Source: Cycas panzhihuaensis
Taxonomy: Eukaryota; Cycadophyta
Direction of reading: 5' to 3'
Assembly: GCA_023213395.1 (NCBI GenBank)
Contig: CM041465.1
Coordinates: forward strand, 191,091,741-191,155,740
Length of the DNA: 64,000 bases
Made by a program: the position numbers and the translations under genes. The notes beneath the pieces were generated by a model. That model was not told the origin of the DNA and did no database searches. It saw only the letters and a program-made list of their open reading frames with translations. Below are positions 46,131-57,289 of this stretch, in pieces (positions within the stretch are counted from its first letter, which is position 1; each line of letters starts with the position of its first letter).

Positions 46131-46889
46131 ATAACAGCTTTTTTTTCTTTGTATTCCTAAGAGTAAAAAAGAAGTAAGGTTCAAAACAAGGATGGAAAAT
46201 TATTCTTATGGACTATAAACACATATAGAATCATAAACTTTGACTTCAAGTGAAGTCTCTTATCGATCTTAATTTTAATAGCCTCATTAATGATGAGAGA
46301 GAGCCAAAAGCAGGAAAATTAGGACAAAAAATGATTATGAGATGAATCATGAACTATAGATGATAATACCTGTAAAACATGGCTATCCAGAAGGAATAAA
46401 TCTAAAAGTAAAGTTTTTGCCTTTAGATGAAAAGGTCCTTTTATTAAAAAGGAATCTTGTTTAGTTTCATTTTTATAGGTAAGAGTTAGAATTAGAGTCA
46501 TTTCTATAGCTAAATCACGATTTGGTGTAGTTTGAGATCTATTTTAAGATTTCGATGAGTGTCATCGAGTGAGATGAGTAAATATATAGTGTGGGTTGTA
46601 GTATCTAGTAAGTTTGTAATGTGAAATTTTATTTTTTTGGTAGATTATTAGGTTTAAAATGTAATTTCATTAATTAAAAACATAGGTTGAAACTAAAAAT
46701 ATGATAAACATATCAAAAATGTGATTTCAAAATCAAAAATTTTGAGAAATCATGTTCTTGACTGATTTATCACATTTTTGGATTAATATATTATATTTTT
46801 GACTGACAAATCATGTTTTAAACTAATTTTTCATGTTTTTGGAAGTAAAAGAAAAATATAAAGGTTTTTATGATAATTATTGGGGCTAA
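46131..46889. other. Unassigned AT-rich sequence
   Basis: Short inverted ATGTTTTTGACTGA-type motifs occur at 46740-46850. Nothing codes. It is presumed part of the gypsy element, interrupted at 46906 by the LINE. Confidence 0.4.
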
Positions 46890-47083
46890 CTTAGCTTTTC
46901 TTCTTTTTTGATAAGGTAAAATTAAATTGAAGGGGTTTTAACTAGGTCCCCAAACCTTTTACATCACATCAAATAGTACAAATCAGCTTGACCATGACAA
47001 GCCCATGGTCTAGCCCTGAATATGAGAGAAACCTCGAGACTAATCTATACATCGCTCCAAGATAAGCATCTTTCCTCACCGCC

Positions 47084-48346
47084 TCAAGAACTCTCTTGGA
47101 ATTCCTCTTTCAAACCATAGTTCTCTTGTTTGCCACCGCCCAATTTGCCAACCAATCGCCCACCGTGATTCCCCTCCCTGTAAATGTGTTGGATCTGGAC
47201 TCCACTGTTTGTCTCCAGTAACTCTTGCGCATCTCTGACAATGTCTTCATTGTGCCACCCGGGGTCCGCTTCCCCCCTTAAACAGTTGATCACATACATG
47301 GAGTCCCCTTCAATGACTACCTTCTGAGGCCCTTCCTCGCCTAAAAGAGCTATCGCCCTCTGCATAGCCCACATCTCTGTTCTTTGGTTCGTTTGAATCC
47401 CAAGGTAGTCCGCAAAGGCCCACCTTAGCCTCCCCAAGTGGTCCATGCAGAGCCCCCCCCCCCCCTGCCTCCCCAGGGTTGCCTTTAGCAGCGCCATCAA
47501 AGTTTATTTTGACCCAGGAAAGGTCCGGGGGGGACCACTTAGATTCTGGCCTCCTCGCTCTACCCCGTATCGGGATGCCCACCCCCTAGTTCTCCATGAT
47601 GCCTTCTTCCTCCTTTACCATGTTATCCTCCTTAGGAGGAGACAGCATTTCAGTGATGCCCTTCCTGATTTCCTCTGCCAGGACCGCCCTATCTGATTCC
47701 TTTCCTTCAAATATTCTCCTGTTACGTTCCTTCCAGGTAATCCAGATCCTACCTACCGGCTGGATCATCTTCCATATTCTAGTCAATGTTTTACTCTTAA
47801 ATGGAGAGGCCCAGGCATTCCATTGATCTCTCAGAGTTCTAGAGGAAACCCATACTAATCCCAACCTACTCCATATGACGTTCCAGACGCCAATGGAGTA
47901 CGGGCAATGAATACAGAGATGATCCAACGTCTCTACATCATCTTTACAAAGCACACACCTATTCACCACCTGAATGCCCCTCCTCATGAGATTGTCCAAA
48001 GTGAGGATTTTATTATGAAGACACGACCACGGAAGGTCGCTATCTTCTAAGGATCCCACTTCAAACTCCAAATAGGAGATCATTCCCCAGCCCAGCCTTC
48101 CCTGGAAACCAACAGGTTATACCCATCTTTGACCGTATATGAACCCTTAGACGAAATAGGCCAAATCAACATGTCAGGGGAGGGCCTCTTCGGAATATAC
48201 TGGTTGTCCAAAACCCTCTTCACCCTCTGGACCTCCACTTCGAAACCTTGCAACTCCTCAAATGATCTCCATTGCCTGTCCTTTTGCTGCCCAGTCCAGT
48301 AATGCTTGACTAAGTTCCCAAAGTGGGTCTCACAGACCCTCTTCAT
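47084..48346 (-). pseudogene. LINE ORF2 C-terminus: zf-RVT zinc finger and RNase H
   Basis: Continues ORF2 after the TAG at 48388. zf-RVT: WSCLHNKILTLDNLMRRG, then CVLCKDDVETLDHLCIHCPYS, in the frame 47586-48083; it reaches a frame boundary near 48083. RNase H: the first Asp lies in VKINFDGAAKGNP (frame 47582-47310), the Glu in RTEMWAMQRAI and the second Asp in VIEGDSMYVI (frame 47500-47084). The fourth position, normally Asp in an REGN-x-x-AD motif, reads REGNHGGRLV and is lost. The frame switch inside RNase H coincides with a 13-base C run on the plus strand (47453-47465). Confidence 0.88.
47453..47465 (-). repeat. Poly-G/poly-C tract in LINE RNase H
   Basis: Thirteen C on the plus strand (G on the coding strand) at a glycine-rich turn; the reading frame shifts here. 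Confidence 0.92.
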
Positions 48347-48388
48347 AGCTCCAATATTAGGCAGATCCTCTAATTTAGAGGGGCCACT

Positions 48389-50761
48389 CTATTTATCTTC
48401 CCAGAACCTTATGCTCTCTCCATTCCCCAACTTCCATCGTACTCCTTCTTGCAGGATGAACCTTGCAGAGAAGATGGCTTTCCATATTGGTGACCCCTTG
48501 GAACAAGGGGCCTCCCCCACCAAGAAGTGATCACCTCTAATGTATTTTCTCGTCAAGATACTCCCCCATACCGAGTCGGCTTCCTTAGTGAGTCTCCAAC
48601 CTGTCTTGGCCAGGAGCGCTATATTGAAGAGGCCCAATCTTCTAATATTGAGCCCTCCCGCCCATCTAGGTTTACACACTTTCTCCCAGGACACTAAGTG
48701 GAATCTCTTTTTAACTTTTTCCCTACACCAAAGGAATCTCCTCATAATACCCTTTAGTGTAGAAGTAACCTTGTCCGATAATTTGAAGACAGACATCTGG
48801 TACACAGGAATACTCTTGAGGGAGGTGACCAGTAGCTGAATTTTACCAGCCCAGCTAAGAAGTGCCCCTTTCCACCCTTCCAGTTTTCTATTGAATCTTC
48901 TCACCACAGAGTCCCACAAGGTCTTCCTCCCCCTCCCCACGAAGAGGGGCATACCCAGATATGACGCTGGAAGGGGCCTGCAAGGGATCCCCAATATCCT
49001 ACTGATCCTCCTTTGGTGCCTATCCGGGGTGTTGATGAAGAAAACTGAGCTCTTCTCTAAATTGATTTTCTGGTTGGTAGCTTTTTCGTATACCTGAAGG
49101 CCTGCTTTAAATGCCCTTGCCTCTTCTAAGGAAGCCTTACCCAAGAAGATATTGTCATCCACAAACTGATGGTGAACAACGTTATCCAGAATAGATGTAG
49201 CCTTCAGGCCGTTGATCCACCCCAGCCTCTGGGCCTCCAAAGTAGCTCTCCCTAACAGCTCAGCCATAATTATGAACAGAAAGGGCGAGAGGGGGTCGCC
49301 TTGTCTTAATCCTCTGAAACCAGGCACGAACGGGGTTGATCTCCCATTTATGATCACTGAGAACGAAACCCTGGAGATGCAGCACTTTATCCAGTCCCTC
49401 CAGACCTCCCCAAAACCAAACGCTTTTAGGCAATCCATAAGGCAGTCCCAGGCCACCCTATCATAGGCCTTGGACATATCAGTTTTGATAATCATCCCTG
49501 CCTCCTTCCTCTGAAAGGTCGAGTGCAGAGTTTCGTAGACTGCAATAATACCGTCCATAATTTGCCTTCCCTTAACAAAGCCATCTTGATTTTGTGATAT
49601 GATGACAGGGAGGGTCTCCCTTAATCGATTTGCTAGGACTTTCGCCAGAATCTTGTATTTAACATTGCAGAGACTAATTGGCCTGAAATCCTCCATCGTT
49701 TCCGCTCCCTCCTTCTTTGGTATCAGTACTAGGAAGGTAGCCTGCCACTCCTTCAGGATGGTCCGTCTAAGGGAGAATTCATTTAACGCAGATAATAAAT
49801 CTTCCTTTATAATCTCCCAGTAGTCTTGAAAAAAACCCGGCGGGAAACCATCCGGTCCAGGAGCCTTATCCCTACCCATACTAAAAAGAGCAAGCTCGAC
49901 TTCTTTCTGAGAAAACGGTTCCATCAACTTGTTGTTTATCGTCTCAGAGATCACATTCGGGATGAGATGCAAAAGACCTTCCCTAAGCCCAGGATCCTGG
50001 CAACCAGGCTCTGCGAATAGGTCCTTAAAATAATCCATCGCAATGTCCCCAAACTGGTCCTCCGACTCATGTAGCACCCCATCCTTGCTACGGAGTTTAC
50101 TGATCCTGTTGTGGGCCCTGTGCTTCAAAGTGGACATGTGGAAAAGCTTAGTATTCCTATCCCCCTCCCTTAACCACTGCTCCCTGGACTTCTGTTTCCA
50201 GTGAATCTCCTCCCTAGCCAGTGCCTCATCTAATATTCTTGAGGTGCTATGTTCCATATGATCCAAAATCTGGGTCCTGCCTTCTACTTCTATCCTGTCC
50301 TCGATCCATTTTAGCTCTGACATCAAGGCAGCTTTGTCTTCAAATATGTTTCCAAAAATCTCCTTGTTCCAGATCTTAACTTGTCTTTTGACCCAATTTA
50401 GCTTCCTGGATAACCTAAACATAGCAGTACCATGAACTCTAACACCCCACCACTCCCCAATCCGATCCTTGAGTTCCGGGTGTTTTTGCCACATAAGTTC
50501 AAAGCGGAAAGGGGCCCCTTTATGATTCCCTGGGACGAAACCTTCGAGCAATAAAGGAGTGTGATCCGAGCCTATTTTTGGGAGGGCCACTACTTTGGTT
50601 CCTTCAAAATGGCAAGACCACTCATAGTTAATTAGCATCCTATCCAATCTGCTTTGGATGTGATTATGGCCTAGACGCATGTTGGACCATGTAAACCTCG
50701 CCCCTCCAAGGGGGACATCCATCAAGCCCCCCATTTGAAGGAAATCTCCAAGGTCAGACAT
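48389..50761 (-). pseudogene. LINE ORF2: endonuclease end and reverse transcriptase (790 codons open)
   Basis: Would nick target DNA and copy LINE RNA in place. The frame opens inside the endonuclease domain: FTWSN at residues 23-27, SRLDR at 37-41 and the catalytic SDH at 65-67. RT motifs follow in order: DKAPGPDGFPPGF (298-310), LIPKK (346-350) and FRPISLCN (359-366), TDMSKAYDRVAWD (427-439), GLRQGDPLSPFLF (484-496), and the catalytic QFVDDNIF (532-539). A region with SYLGMPL and GWKGALLSWAGK then precedes the C-terminus. All RT catalytic residues are present. It is split from the N-terminus by stops and a frameshift between 50762 and 50972, and ends at a TAG (48388), probably an ancestral Trp or Gln codon. 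Confidence 0.93.
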
Positions 50762-50971
50762 ACTTCTGGTCCAAATTTATTTGCCCGCCGGATTTCTCTT
50801 CCGGACACAAAGGCGTATTGAAATCCCCCGCCACCATCTAGGGGTCGTCCCAATCCTTATGGGACTCCACCAATCTTACCCATAATGACTTCCTACCCCC
50901 CTCTGTTGTAGGGGCATAAACGTTGGTGATCCAGAACTCTTTGTTGGACCACAAACTAACCAGGCCCACTG

Positions 50972-51238
50972 TTAAGAAGTGCTCTGACTTACCACATGGG
51001 CTTTCCATTTATTTGGATTCCAAAGGGAGACCAACCCTCCATATCCAGCCTGACCTGCTACCGCTCTCCCCTCACCCCTGCTCCAAATCTTTTTGAGCAC
51101 CTCGTTCTCCTTTGCCTGATCCAATTTAGTCTCCTGCAAGAGGACAATATCCGCCTCATTCCTCAACCTTAAAGACCTTACCAAACGTTGTTTAGAAGGG
51201 GCGTTGAGGCCCCTGATGTTCCATGATAGGACTTTCAT
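50972..51238 (-). pseudogene. LINE ORF2 N-terminus: AP-like endonuclease
   Basis: ATG at 51238 gives MKVLSWNIRGLN, the canonical start of plant L1 ORF2. The catalytic Asn lies in SWNIRGLN and the Glu in VLLQETKLD, followed by GGLVSLWNP. The frame closes at a stop near 50972. The remaining endonuclease (about 50970-50765) is legible in shifted frames and joins the long frame ending at 48389. ORF1 and ORF2 are separated by only 21 bases. Confidence 0.88.
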
Positions 51239-51259
51239 GGAAATCCCTGTGTCCCCACC

Positions 51260-52700
51260 TCAAACCTTTCTACTTCTGAGAATGGGCCCCTCTAGTACCC
51301 CCCCTTCCTTTAACGTGCTCTGGAGGCCCATATCAATCTGAGCTTGAGTATCCTTGTCTCTGGTCGTCTTCTTAGGGGGCCTGCCAACCTTATTTTCCAT
51401 CCCATAATCTGGGGCCTTCTTCTGCTCCATTAAGTTCGGTTTGGATACCCATTCATGTCCCCCTCCTCCCTTCTCCTGGTCCATGGCCCTAGCCATGACA
51501 CCAAAAGAAGCCGCCGCTCCATCAGACCCCAGACCCCCCGCCTCTGGGGTCTCCCGGGGGCCTTCCTCTGGCTCTAAAAGGTCATCCTCTAAATCCCAGT
51601 CAATGATCTTCACAGCCTGAGCTAGAGCTGGCTCGATGGAGGATGTGGAGAGCTCACAATCTCCCTTCGAGCTCCCCACCACCTGCGGTGGAGCAATAGG
51701 ATCCCCTTCTGCGATTGTGAGAACAGGGCGACCAACTTCCACTGGGCCCCTAACATCTCCCTTACCCCCCCCCCCCCGGACGCCCCTGAAGCTCCTACTC
51801 CTAAAGATGCCTCCTCAGCTAGCTTCACCCCAGCAAACTCTAAGGGACAATCCAAATCCTGAGTCTTCACTTCCTCCAAAGCCAGGCCACCAGTCGATCC
51901 CTCTCCAATACATCCTAGGCAGGCCCCAGCCTTGCCCATCTCTGCAGGCCCATGCCCGAGCTCTCCTCCCTGCTCACTCCAACATCTACACCCTCCTTCC
52001 CTTTGGTTTCCATCTGCCTCTCCTCCCTAGCAGGGACCCCTGGGCACTGGGTCAGAAGATGCCCCTAGTTTTTACACTTGTCACATTTGAAGCCTTCCAC
52101 TTCATAGTGTAAACTTTGAATAATTGATCTTCCATCAGATTCAATCTCGATCTCTACTGGGAGCTCCTCATCCAATCTAGCCAAAACGTAAAATCTTGCG
52201 TTCATAAGGCGGGATCTATGTCTTGTCACCGAATCCGTTGCCAAAAGGGGCCCTATCATCCTGGCTGCCCCTTTAACCACCATTGAATTCCAGAAGTGCA
52301 AGGGTAGCCCTGGCATCTGCACCCAGATCGGGGCTTGTTTGATCACAGGGCTCCTAGGATCGAAGTCAGGGCTCCACTTTTCCACTGTCATAGCCTTTCT
52401 CCCGAACATCTAGGGAGATTTAAGCAGGATTAAAATCAGGTCCTCCTGGATAGTAAACTGAAAAAGGACACAGCCTTTCGGCATCGCCATGACCTGTACT
52501 GGATGTTTGGTTTTCCATTTGTTCCGGATCCATTCCCATATTACATCTAACCCTGGTCTGGGGCCCGAAAACCTTCCCACCAGGCTATTCTCCCAATATT
52601 GGATAGTTTGTTCTGTGATCTCTTTAGGGATTGAAAGTTTGTACCTATTTCCAACCTTGATAGGATAAATATCTGGCTTGGTTTGGTTTCCATTCCTCAA
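51260..52700 (-). pseudogene. LINE ORF1: DUF4283 / zinc knuckle RNA-binding protein
   Basis: The LINE RNA-packaging protein. ATG 52700 begins the frame. The N-terminal half (52700-52065) has the DUF4283-type fold: GRFSGPRPGLDVIWEWIRNKW, then FQFTIQEDLILIL and FDPRSPVIKQAPIWVQMPGLP. A CCHC knuckle, CDKCKN-stop-GHLLTQCP, lies at about 52083-52039. Two in-frame TAG codons (52409 and within the knuckle) fall where Trp is expected. The C-terminal half is Pro/Ser/Gly-rich and variable; its frame changes at a 13-base C run (51765-51777). The last frame (51742-51260) ends in a basic segment. Confidence 0.85.
51765..51777 (-). repeat. Poly-G/poly-C tract in LINE ORF1
   Basis: Thirteen C on the plus strand; two overlapping ORF1 frames meet here, as at the RNase H tract. 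Confidence 0.92.
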
Positions 52701-53326
52701 TACGTCTATATATGTCCTCCCCGGTGGAGAGGAATGAGACTAGTCTGGTGTAGATTGCATTATATTACAATTGAAATTAAAAACACTACATGGAAAGAAC
52801 AAGGGACGAACTTGCCTCCTTTCTCCGGTTCAGCCCCTCAATGAATTTCAGAAGCCCTAGCTGAGCAGAACAGGCTCTAAAAAGGGCGTCGGCCTTCCCT
52901 CTTAGGCTAGCTCCTTCCTGGGGCGCCGTTCTAAAACTGGTATGCTCCTTGCTCTTGCTGATCTCTCCCTAGCTTAACCTGGCCCTTCCTCAATTTCTAC
53001 CAAAAACTCCTCTGTCCTCCCTTGATGATTCTGCCTAGGTTACCCCGTCGTCTCCTCCATCTCTCCCTGGAACTGGATCTGGGAAAGCTTTAGCCTCCTC
53101 GGCTTCCCGTCTATCGCCCAGACAGGCCACGACCACCTGCCATACCCGTGCGTTTATGGGGGGAGCCCCCCCCCCCCCCATCTATATAGCCCTCTGCTGA
53201 GAGCCCTAGCCGTAGCTGCCAGAGCCAAATCGATCGGCGCCTCCAGCAGATCGTTTAGGGTGCACAGATTGTCGTTCGTCTCCTCGCAGGGTTCGTCATT
53301 CGCCTCCTCGCAGGGAGATATGAATC
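52701..53326 (-). other. LINE 5' untranslated region / internal promoter region
   Basis: GC- and CpG-rich by comparison with the rest of the window, with a 14-base C run (53166-53179). Near the 5' end, a TTCGTC-x-CTCCTCGCAGGG unit is repeated in tandem (53274-53315). Plant L1 elements carry their promoter here. Confidence 0.65.
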
Positions 53327-53342
53327 CTTAGCTTTTCTTCTT

Positions 53343-53389
53343 AGTGTTGTAGCCACTTGAGAGATTAGATATACAAGAGAACTAAGGAT
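53343..53389. other. Resumed host sequence after LINE target duplication
   Basis: AT-rich composition returns at once past the target duplication, which confirms the LINE boundary. Confidence 0.6.
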
Positions 53390-54760
53390 GGGCTATTGAG
53401 CCTTTTATTGGAGCATTATAAACTACTAATTAATAGATATTATGATAGTATAGGTAGAGCTAGTTATTCCATCTAGTTAGTGATGGAATATAAGATATGA
53501 GGATTTTTTCGGCTCATAAGTACTAGTTGATCGTGTGTCTAGAGTTCATGAGATCAAAGATATACATGTTATTGCTTAAGATGTTAGGAGTATTCTTAGG
53601 GTAAACTAGCATAGAGGAGATTCGATTGAAGTTAATGATAGATGAGGAATCTTAAGAGCCTTGTAGTTAATATTTGACAAGATTTATAGACCAGTTTAAT
53701 ACTCATGGAGTTTTATTAGAGGCATTGAGGATAGCATAGGGGATTGCAGCACTTAGAAAAGTATTGGCTCATATTATAGTATTTTGCATTACCTAGATGT
53801 AGAATTTCATGGGAGTTTTAGGTCAGTGAGTTGGTATTATTAGGCAATGCAAGGTAAGCACATGAATGGACTAGGGTTCTTTTATTCTTAATAGCATGAA
53901 TCAACAATTGATTCAAATTAGGAGACAGGGGTGTGAAGGACTTTCCTTCAACCCTTATGTGTTAGTTATATGATCATGTTCCCTTGATGATACCAATTAG
54001 AATACTATGTGAGGTGAGTATTTTAGATCCTATTATGAATAGGTGGCACATGTTCTCATGCATTTATAATAAGTTGATAGTAGTGTCTAGGAGCATATAT
54101 AAACTTATTTTCAATAAGATGATGAGGAACTAGTTGGTTCCTAATCCCTATGATAGGATGTAGGCATAGGCGATGATGAGGTTGATGATATAGAGAGAAT
54201 TATAGTTAGGAGACCACCTTTTATACTTAGAGGTAGGGGATGAGGAGGAGGTGATGAGGTATAGAGACAGGGTGATAAGGGAGTGGGTGTTGTTACATTA
54301 CCAAAGGGAGTAAGTAGGTTAGGTGTTAGCCAAGTAGAGCTGAGTGTAGAGGAGGAAGGGGAGAGGTTGCTCTAGAGATACGAGGAGCGACAAGAGGTGG
54401 TTGTCCTACACATAGTATAAATATTAGCTTTGATGGTAGTCATGGAGCTATGGAAAGTGGTAAAGGAGGGGAAGAGGTTCTCCATTGATCAGTTGATGAA
54501 GTAGTAGCACAACTATCACATATAATTTACTGGTATTAATTTATCTTAGATGAGTAAATAGTCCCCTTGGATTATATAAAATTTTTTACATAAATTAGCT
54601 AATTTTATTATGTGCTTATGGTAGGTAAGGAGATGATGGCACTCTATGAGGTGAGGAGGATTCTGAATATCCTTCTCTCATATATATTCCCTTTAGAGGA
54701 GCCTCCTATTTAGCAAGAGAATGACCAAGTATTGTTAGGTCATTGTATTGAGTATTTTAC
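53390..54760 (+). pseudogene. Unrecognised eroded plus-strand coding-like region
   Basis: Read on the plus strand, long segments look coding although stops (mostly TAG and TGA) break them. Examples are HEIKDIHVIA, RRQGCEGLSFNPYVLVI, VAHVLMHL, DDEELVGS, an acidic-basic junction with ERIIVRRPPFILRGRG, and an acidic VSQVELSVEEEGERLL region. The stops fall at positions where CAG, TGG or CGA would restore an open frame. I do not recognise the protein; it could be a gag-like or transposon-captured ORF. It runs opposite to the surrounding gypsy element, so it may be an antisense extra ORF or a separate insertion. Confidence 0.35.
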
Positions 54761-55196
54761 CCCTATTATTTAGGCACAAGACATGTATCAAGATGTAACA
54801 TGGCAATTAAGCATAGAAGAGGTCTAGTTACAAGGAATCAAGACAAGCAATGCCACTTACATAGGATGAACATCTTATAGGCTAGTGGATGTGTGACTCC
54901 TTCAAGCAACATGATTATACAATGGGGTAGACATGGTCCTCATAGGAAGGACAAGACATATAGTCATTCTCATACCCATTATTTAGAAGGTGGATAGAGT
55001 AGCTCTCATCATCCTTAATACGGATAAGCATGTACATAGGGAGAGAGAGAGTGGAGGGTAGAGGGATTGTGTCAGCTCCACAAGAATAAGGATGTATGAG
55101 TAGGTATACTCTTGATAATTTGTATATGCTTAGGGAAGCCTCAATATCCTAGTATTGTATATATACTTTAATATACTATATGATCTTTCATATACA

Positions 55197-55232
<36 letters not shown>

Positions 55233-57289
55233 CATTGTTTTATTTTATGAGATTATAGATGTATATAATATTATTAGATCTAACCTAAATACCTCTTTAT
55301 CTTTATCCCTTTTTATGATAAATATTTGTTTAACTTCATATACATGCTTTACTTTATACCTAAAGAAAAGAAATATAACTTTTAATTTTTTTTATTTTTT
55401 ATTTTTTTTATAATAACATTTACATGGTAGTTTATACTCATTTCAAAGTGATAGTTTATACTCATTTCATAGTGGTGCCCCTAACTTCAAATATGAAGGT
55501 TATAAGTGATAGCATTATAAGATATGAGAGACTAAAGAGTCAGCTTCAATATTTTGATTATATGAGATATAATGTATAGTGACTAATGAAAAAGAAGACA
55601 ATAATGACAAGGCATAATGGTAATGGGATTATAATTGAGGAGAACGGACATGATATATACCAACTAGCTAATATACTACAACTTGATAATTAGAATATAA
55701 ATCAATAGCATTACAATAAAAGTGTAAAATATCTAGTCAAAGCTCCTATAACTATTATATATTTGGCTTTATTAGTAGTTGCCTAAGTAAAAACATATCA
55801 GTAGAAATTAAGAGATTACCTAGTCAGTTATGCACTACCCATACTACAATGAATAGTCTTAGATTGCCCCTACTACCTCCATTAATATATATTCTTAGTG
55901 CCATGGTGAAAGAAGATCAATATTCAGAGATAAAGTGATAAATATAAGAAGGTGTAGGAATCAACTTATGAGGAATTAGTCGTTATATAAGAAACTTAAT
56001 TTTGACTATAAAATAAAAGAGATATATTCATGATTAATCTTTCTCACTATAAGAATATTAGCCTAGACATACATAAAAGTAAAGACTAAAAGGTGTCAAG
56101 TACATCTCAATCATAATAAAGGCCATAAGGGGCTCGGGCAACTAGATCTAAAGGTCTTGAATGATACATCCAAATAAACCCAACTTATAATAAATGCAAG
56201 TGGAGATGAAGTCATCGCGTGACTTGCTCTAGATAATAAGAGGTTATAAAAGATAAACAAATAATTTTACTTATTTACCTCCTCTCTCTTTTTTTTTTAC
56301 TTTTATTTTTATATTTTTACTCTTTTTTTTTCCAAACTCTTTAATACACATTAATGACTATATCATTACTCATGATGGTTTAAACAAGGGTCATGGTGAA
56401 CTAAGCATCACTAAACCTACTTTTTAGAAGATACTTATTCACTATCTTAGTTACGATTATCACTGGATTTTCACCAATATAAGATGAAGAGATAAAAGAC
56501 AAACAATCACAAGTAACTAATGATTAACTTTATCATGAATTATCTTTTCATATTATAATAAGGGTGACCTTTTTAACAAAACCAAAGAAATAGGATCTAT
56601 AAACTAGTTTCCTCAAAGGTTGAACTATGGGAAAAGAAGGATCTTTAAATCCCAATGTCTCTAAGTGTAAAGGGGAGGTGGTAGAATGAGGAACAACCTT
56701 AGGAGTACATTAAATAGATACCAAGAAATGTATGGGATACAAGATCAAATAGTATATGTAAAATATGTAAAAGTAAACTAATATATAAGGATCTAAAGAA
56801 AGTAAACTATCTCATATATAAATTGAAACTGAGTATTAAACTCTTTATCTAATTATTACCTTAATAAATAAAGTTATGGGCCTTGCTTCTCTCCTAAGTT
56901 TAAAACTTAAAAGAGAAGTTAAAATAAAAAATTAGAAACATATGCCTAACAACCAATGCTCATACTTGGCTAAGAAATAGTAGTCATACATGATCACTAA
57001 GGATAATTCATATGGAAGGAAGATTCAGACTCAATTTAATAGTAAAAGCAGAGAAAGAGGGAAGCAATAATTACATAGAAGTAGTAGTTGCAAAAAGAGA
57101 AATAAGGGTTGTCACTAGTTGAAGCTTGTTAGATGGTATAATTAAAACCATAGTTTAACCTCATTATAGAGTAAGGTTTCTTTGACTCTTAAACATAGAA
57201 ATTTCACAAGAATTATAAATTAATTAGCTTTTAAAGTTCTAATCCCTTAAGAGTTGAAATACAATAAGCATTATTCTCTAAATCTTAAC
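54761..57289. other. Unassigned AT-rich sequence between the eroded frame and gypsy integrase
   Basis: An (AT)n run lies at 55201-55227 and a 23-bp near-perfect direct repeat at 55428-55450/55452-55474. No domain was recognised. By position it should be the region between integrase and 3' LTR of the minus-strand gypsy element. Confidence 0.45.
55201..55227 (+). repeat. (AT)n microsatellite
   Basis: About 13 uninterrupted TA units. Confidence 0.95.

Larger units (their letters stand above)
46906..53326 (-). mobile_element. Full-length L1-type LINE with RNase H domain
   Basis: Flanked by a perfect 16-bp target duplication CTTAGCTTTTCTTCTT (46890-46905 and 53327-53342). Two ORFs on the minus strand: ORF1 (52700-51260, nucleic-acid binding) and ORF2 (51238-47084, endonuclease, reverse transcriptase, zinc finger, RNase H). 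The 3' end (low coordinates) has only a short A tail. The 5' untranslated region (53326-52701) is GC-rich with a tandem TTCGTC-x-CTCCTCGCAGGG pair at its start. The element is far less eroded than the LTR elements: few stops, many CG dinucleotides and a 790-codon open frame. It is probably the youngest insertion here, though stops and frameshifts make it inactive. Confidence 0.95.

Noticed and set aside
47445-52112. Plus-strand frames of 64-158 codons across the LINE
   Set aside because: Antisense shadows of ORF1/ORF2, which carry the recognisable domains on the minus strand.
55180-55413. 77-codon plus-strand frame
   Set aside because: It runs through an (AT)n microsatellite and poly-T sequence.
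55428-55474. 23-bp direct repeat as a target duplication
   Set aside because: The copies are separated by one base only, so nothing can be inserted between them; simple local duplication.
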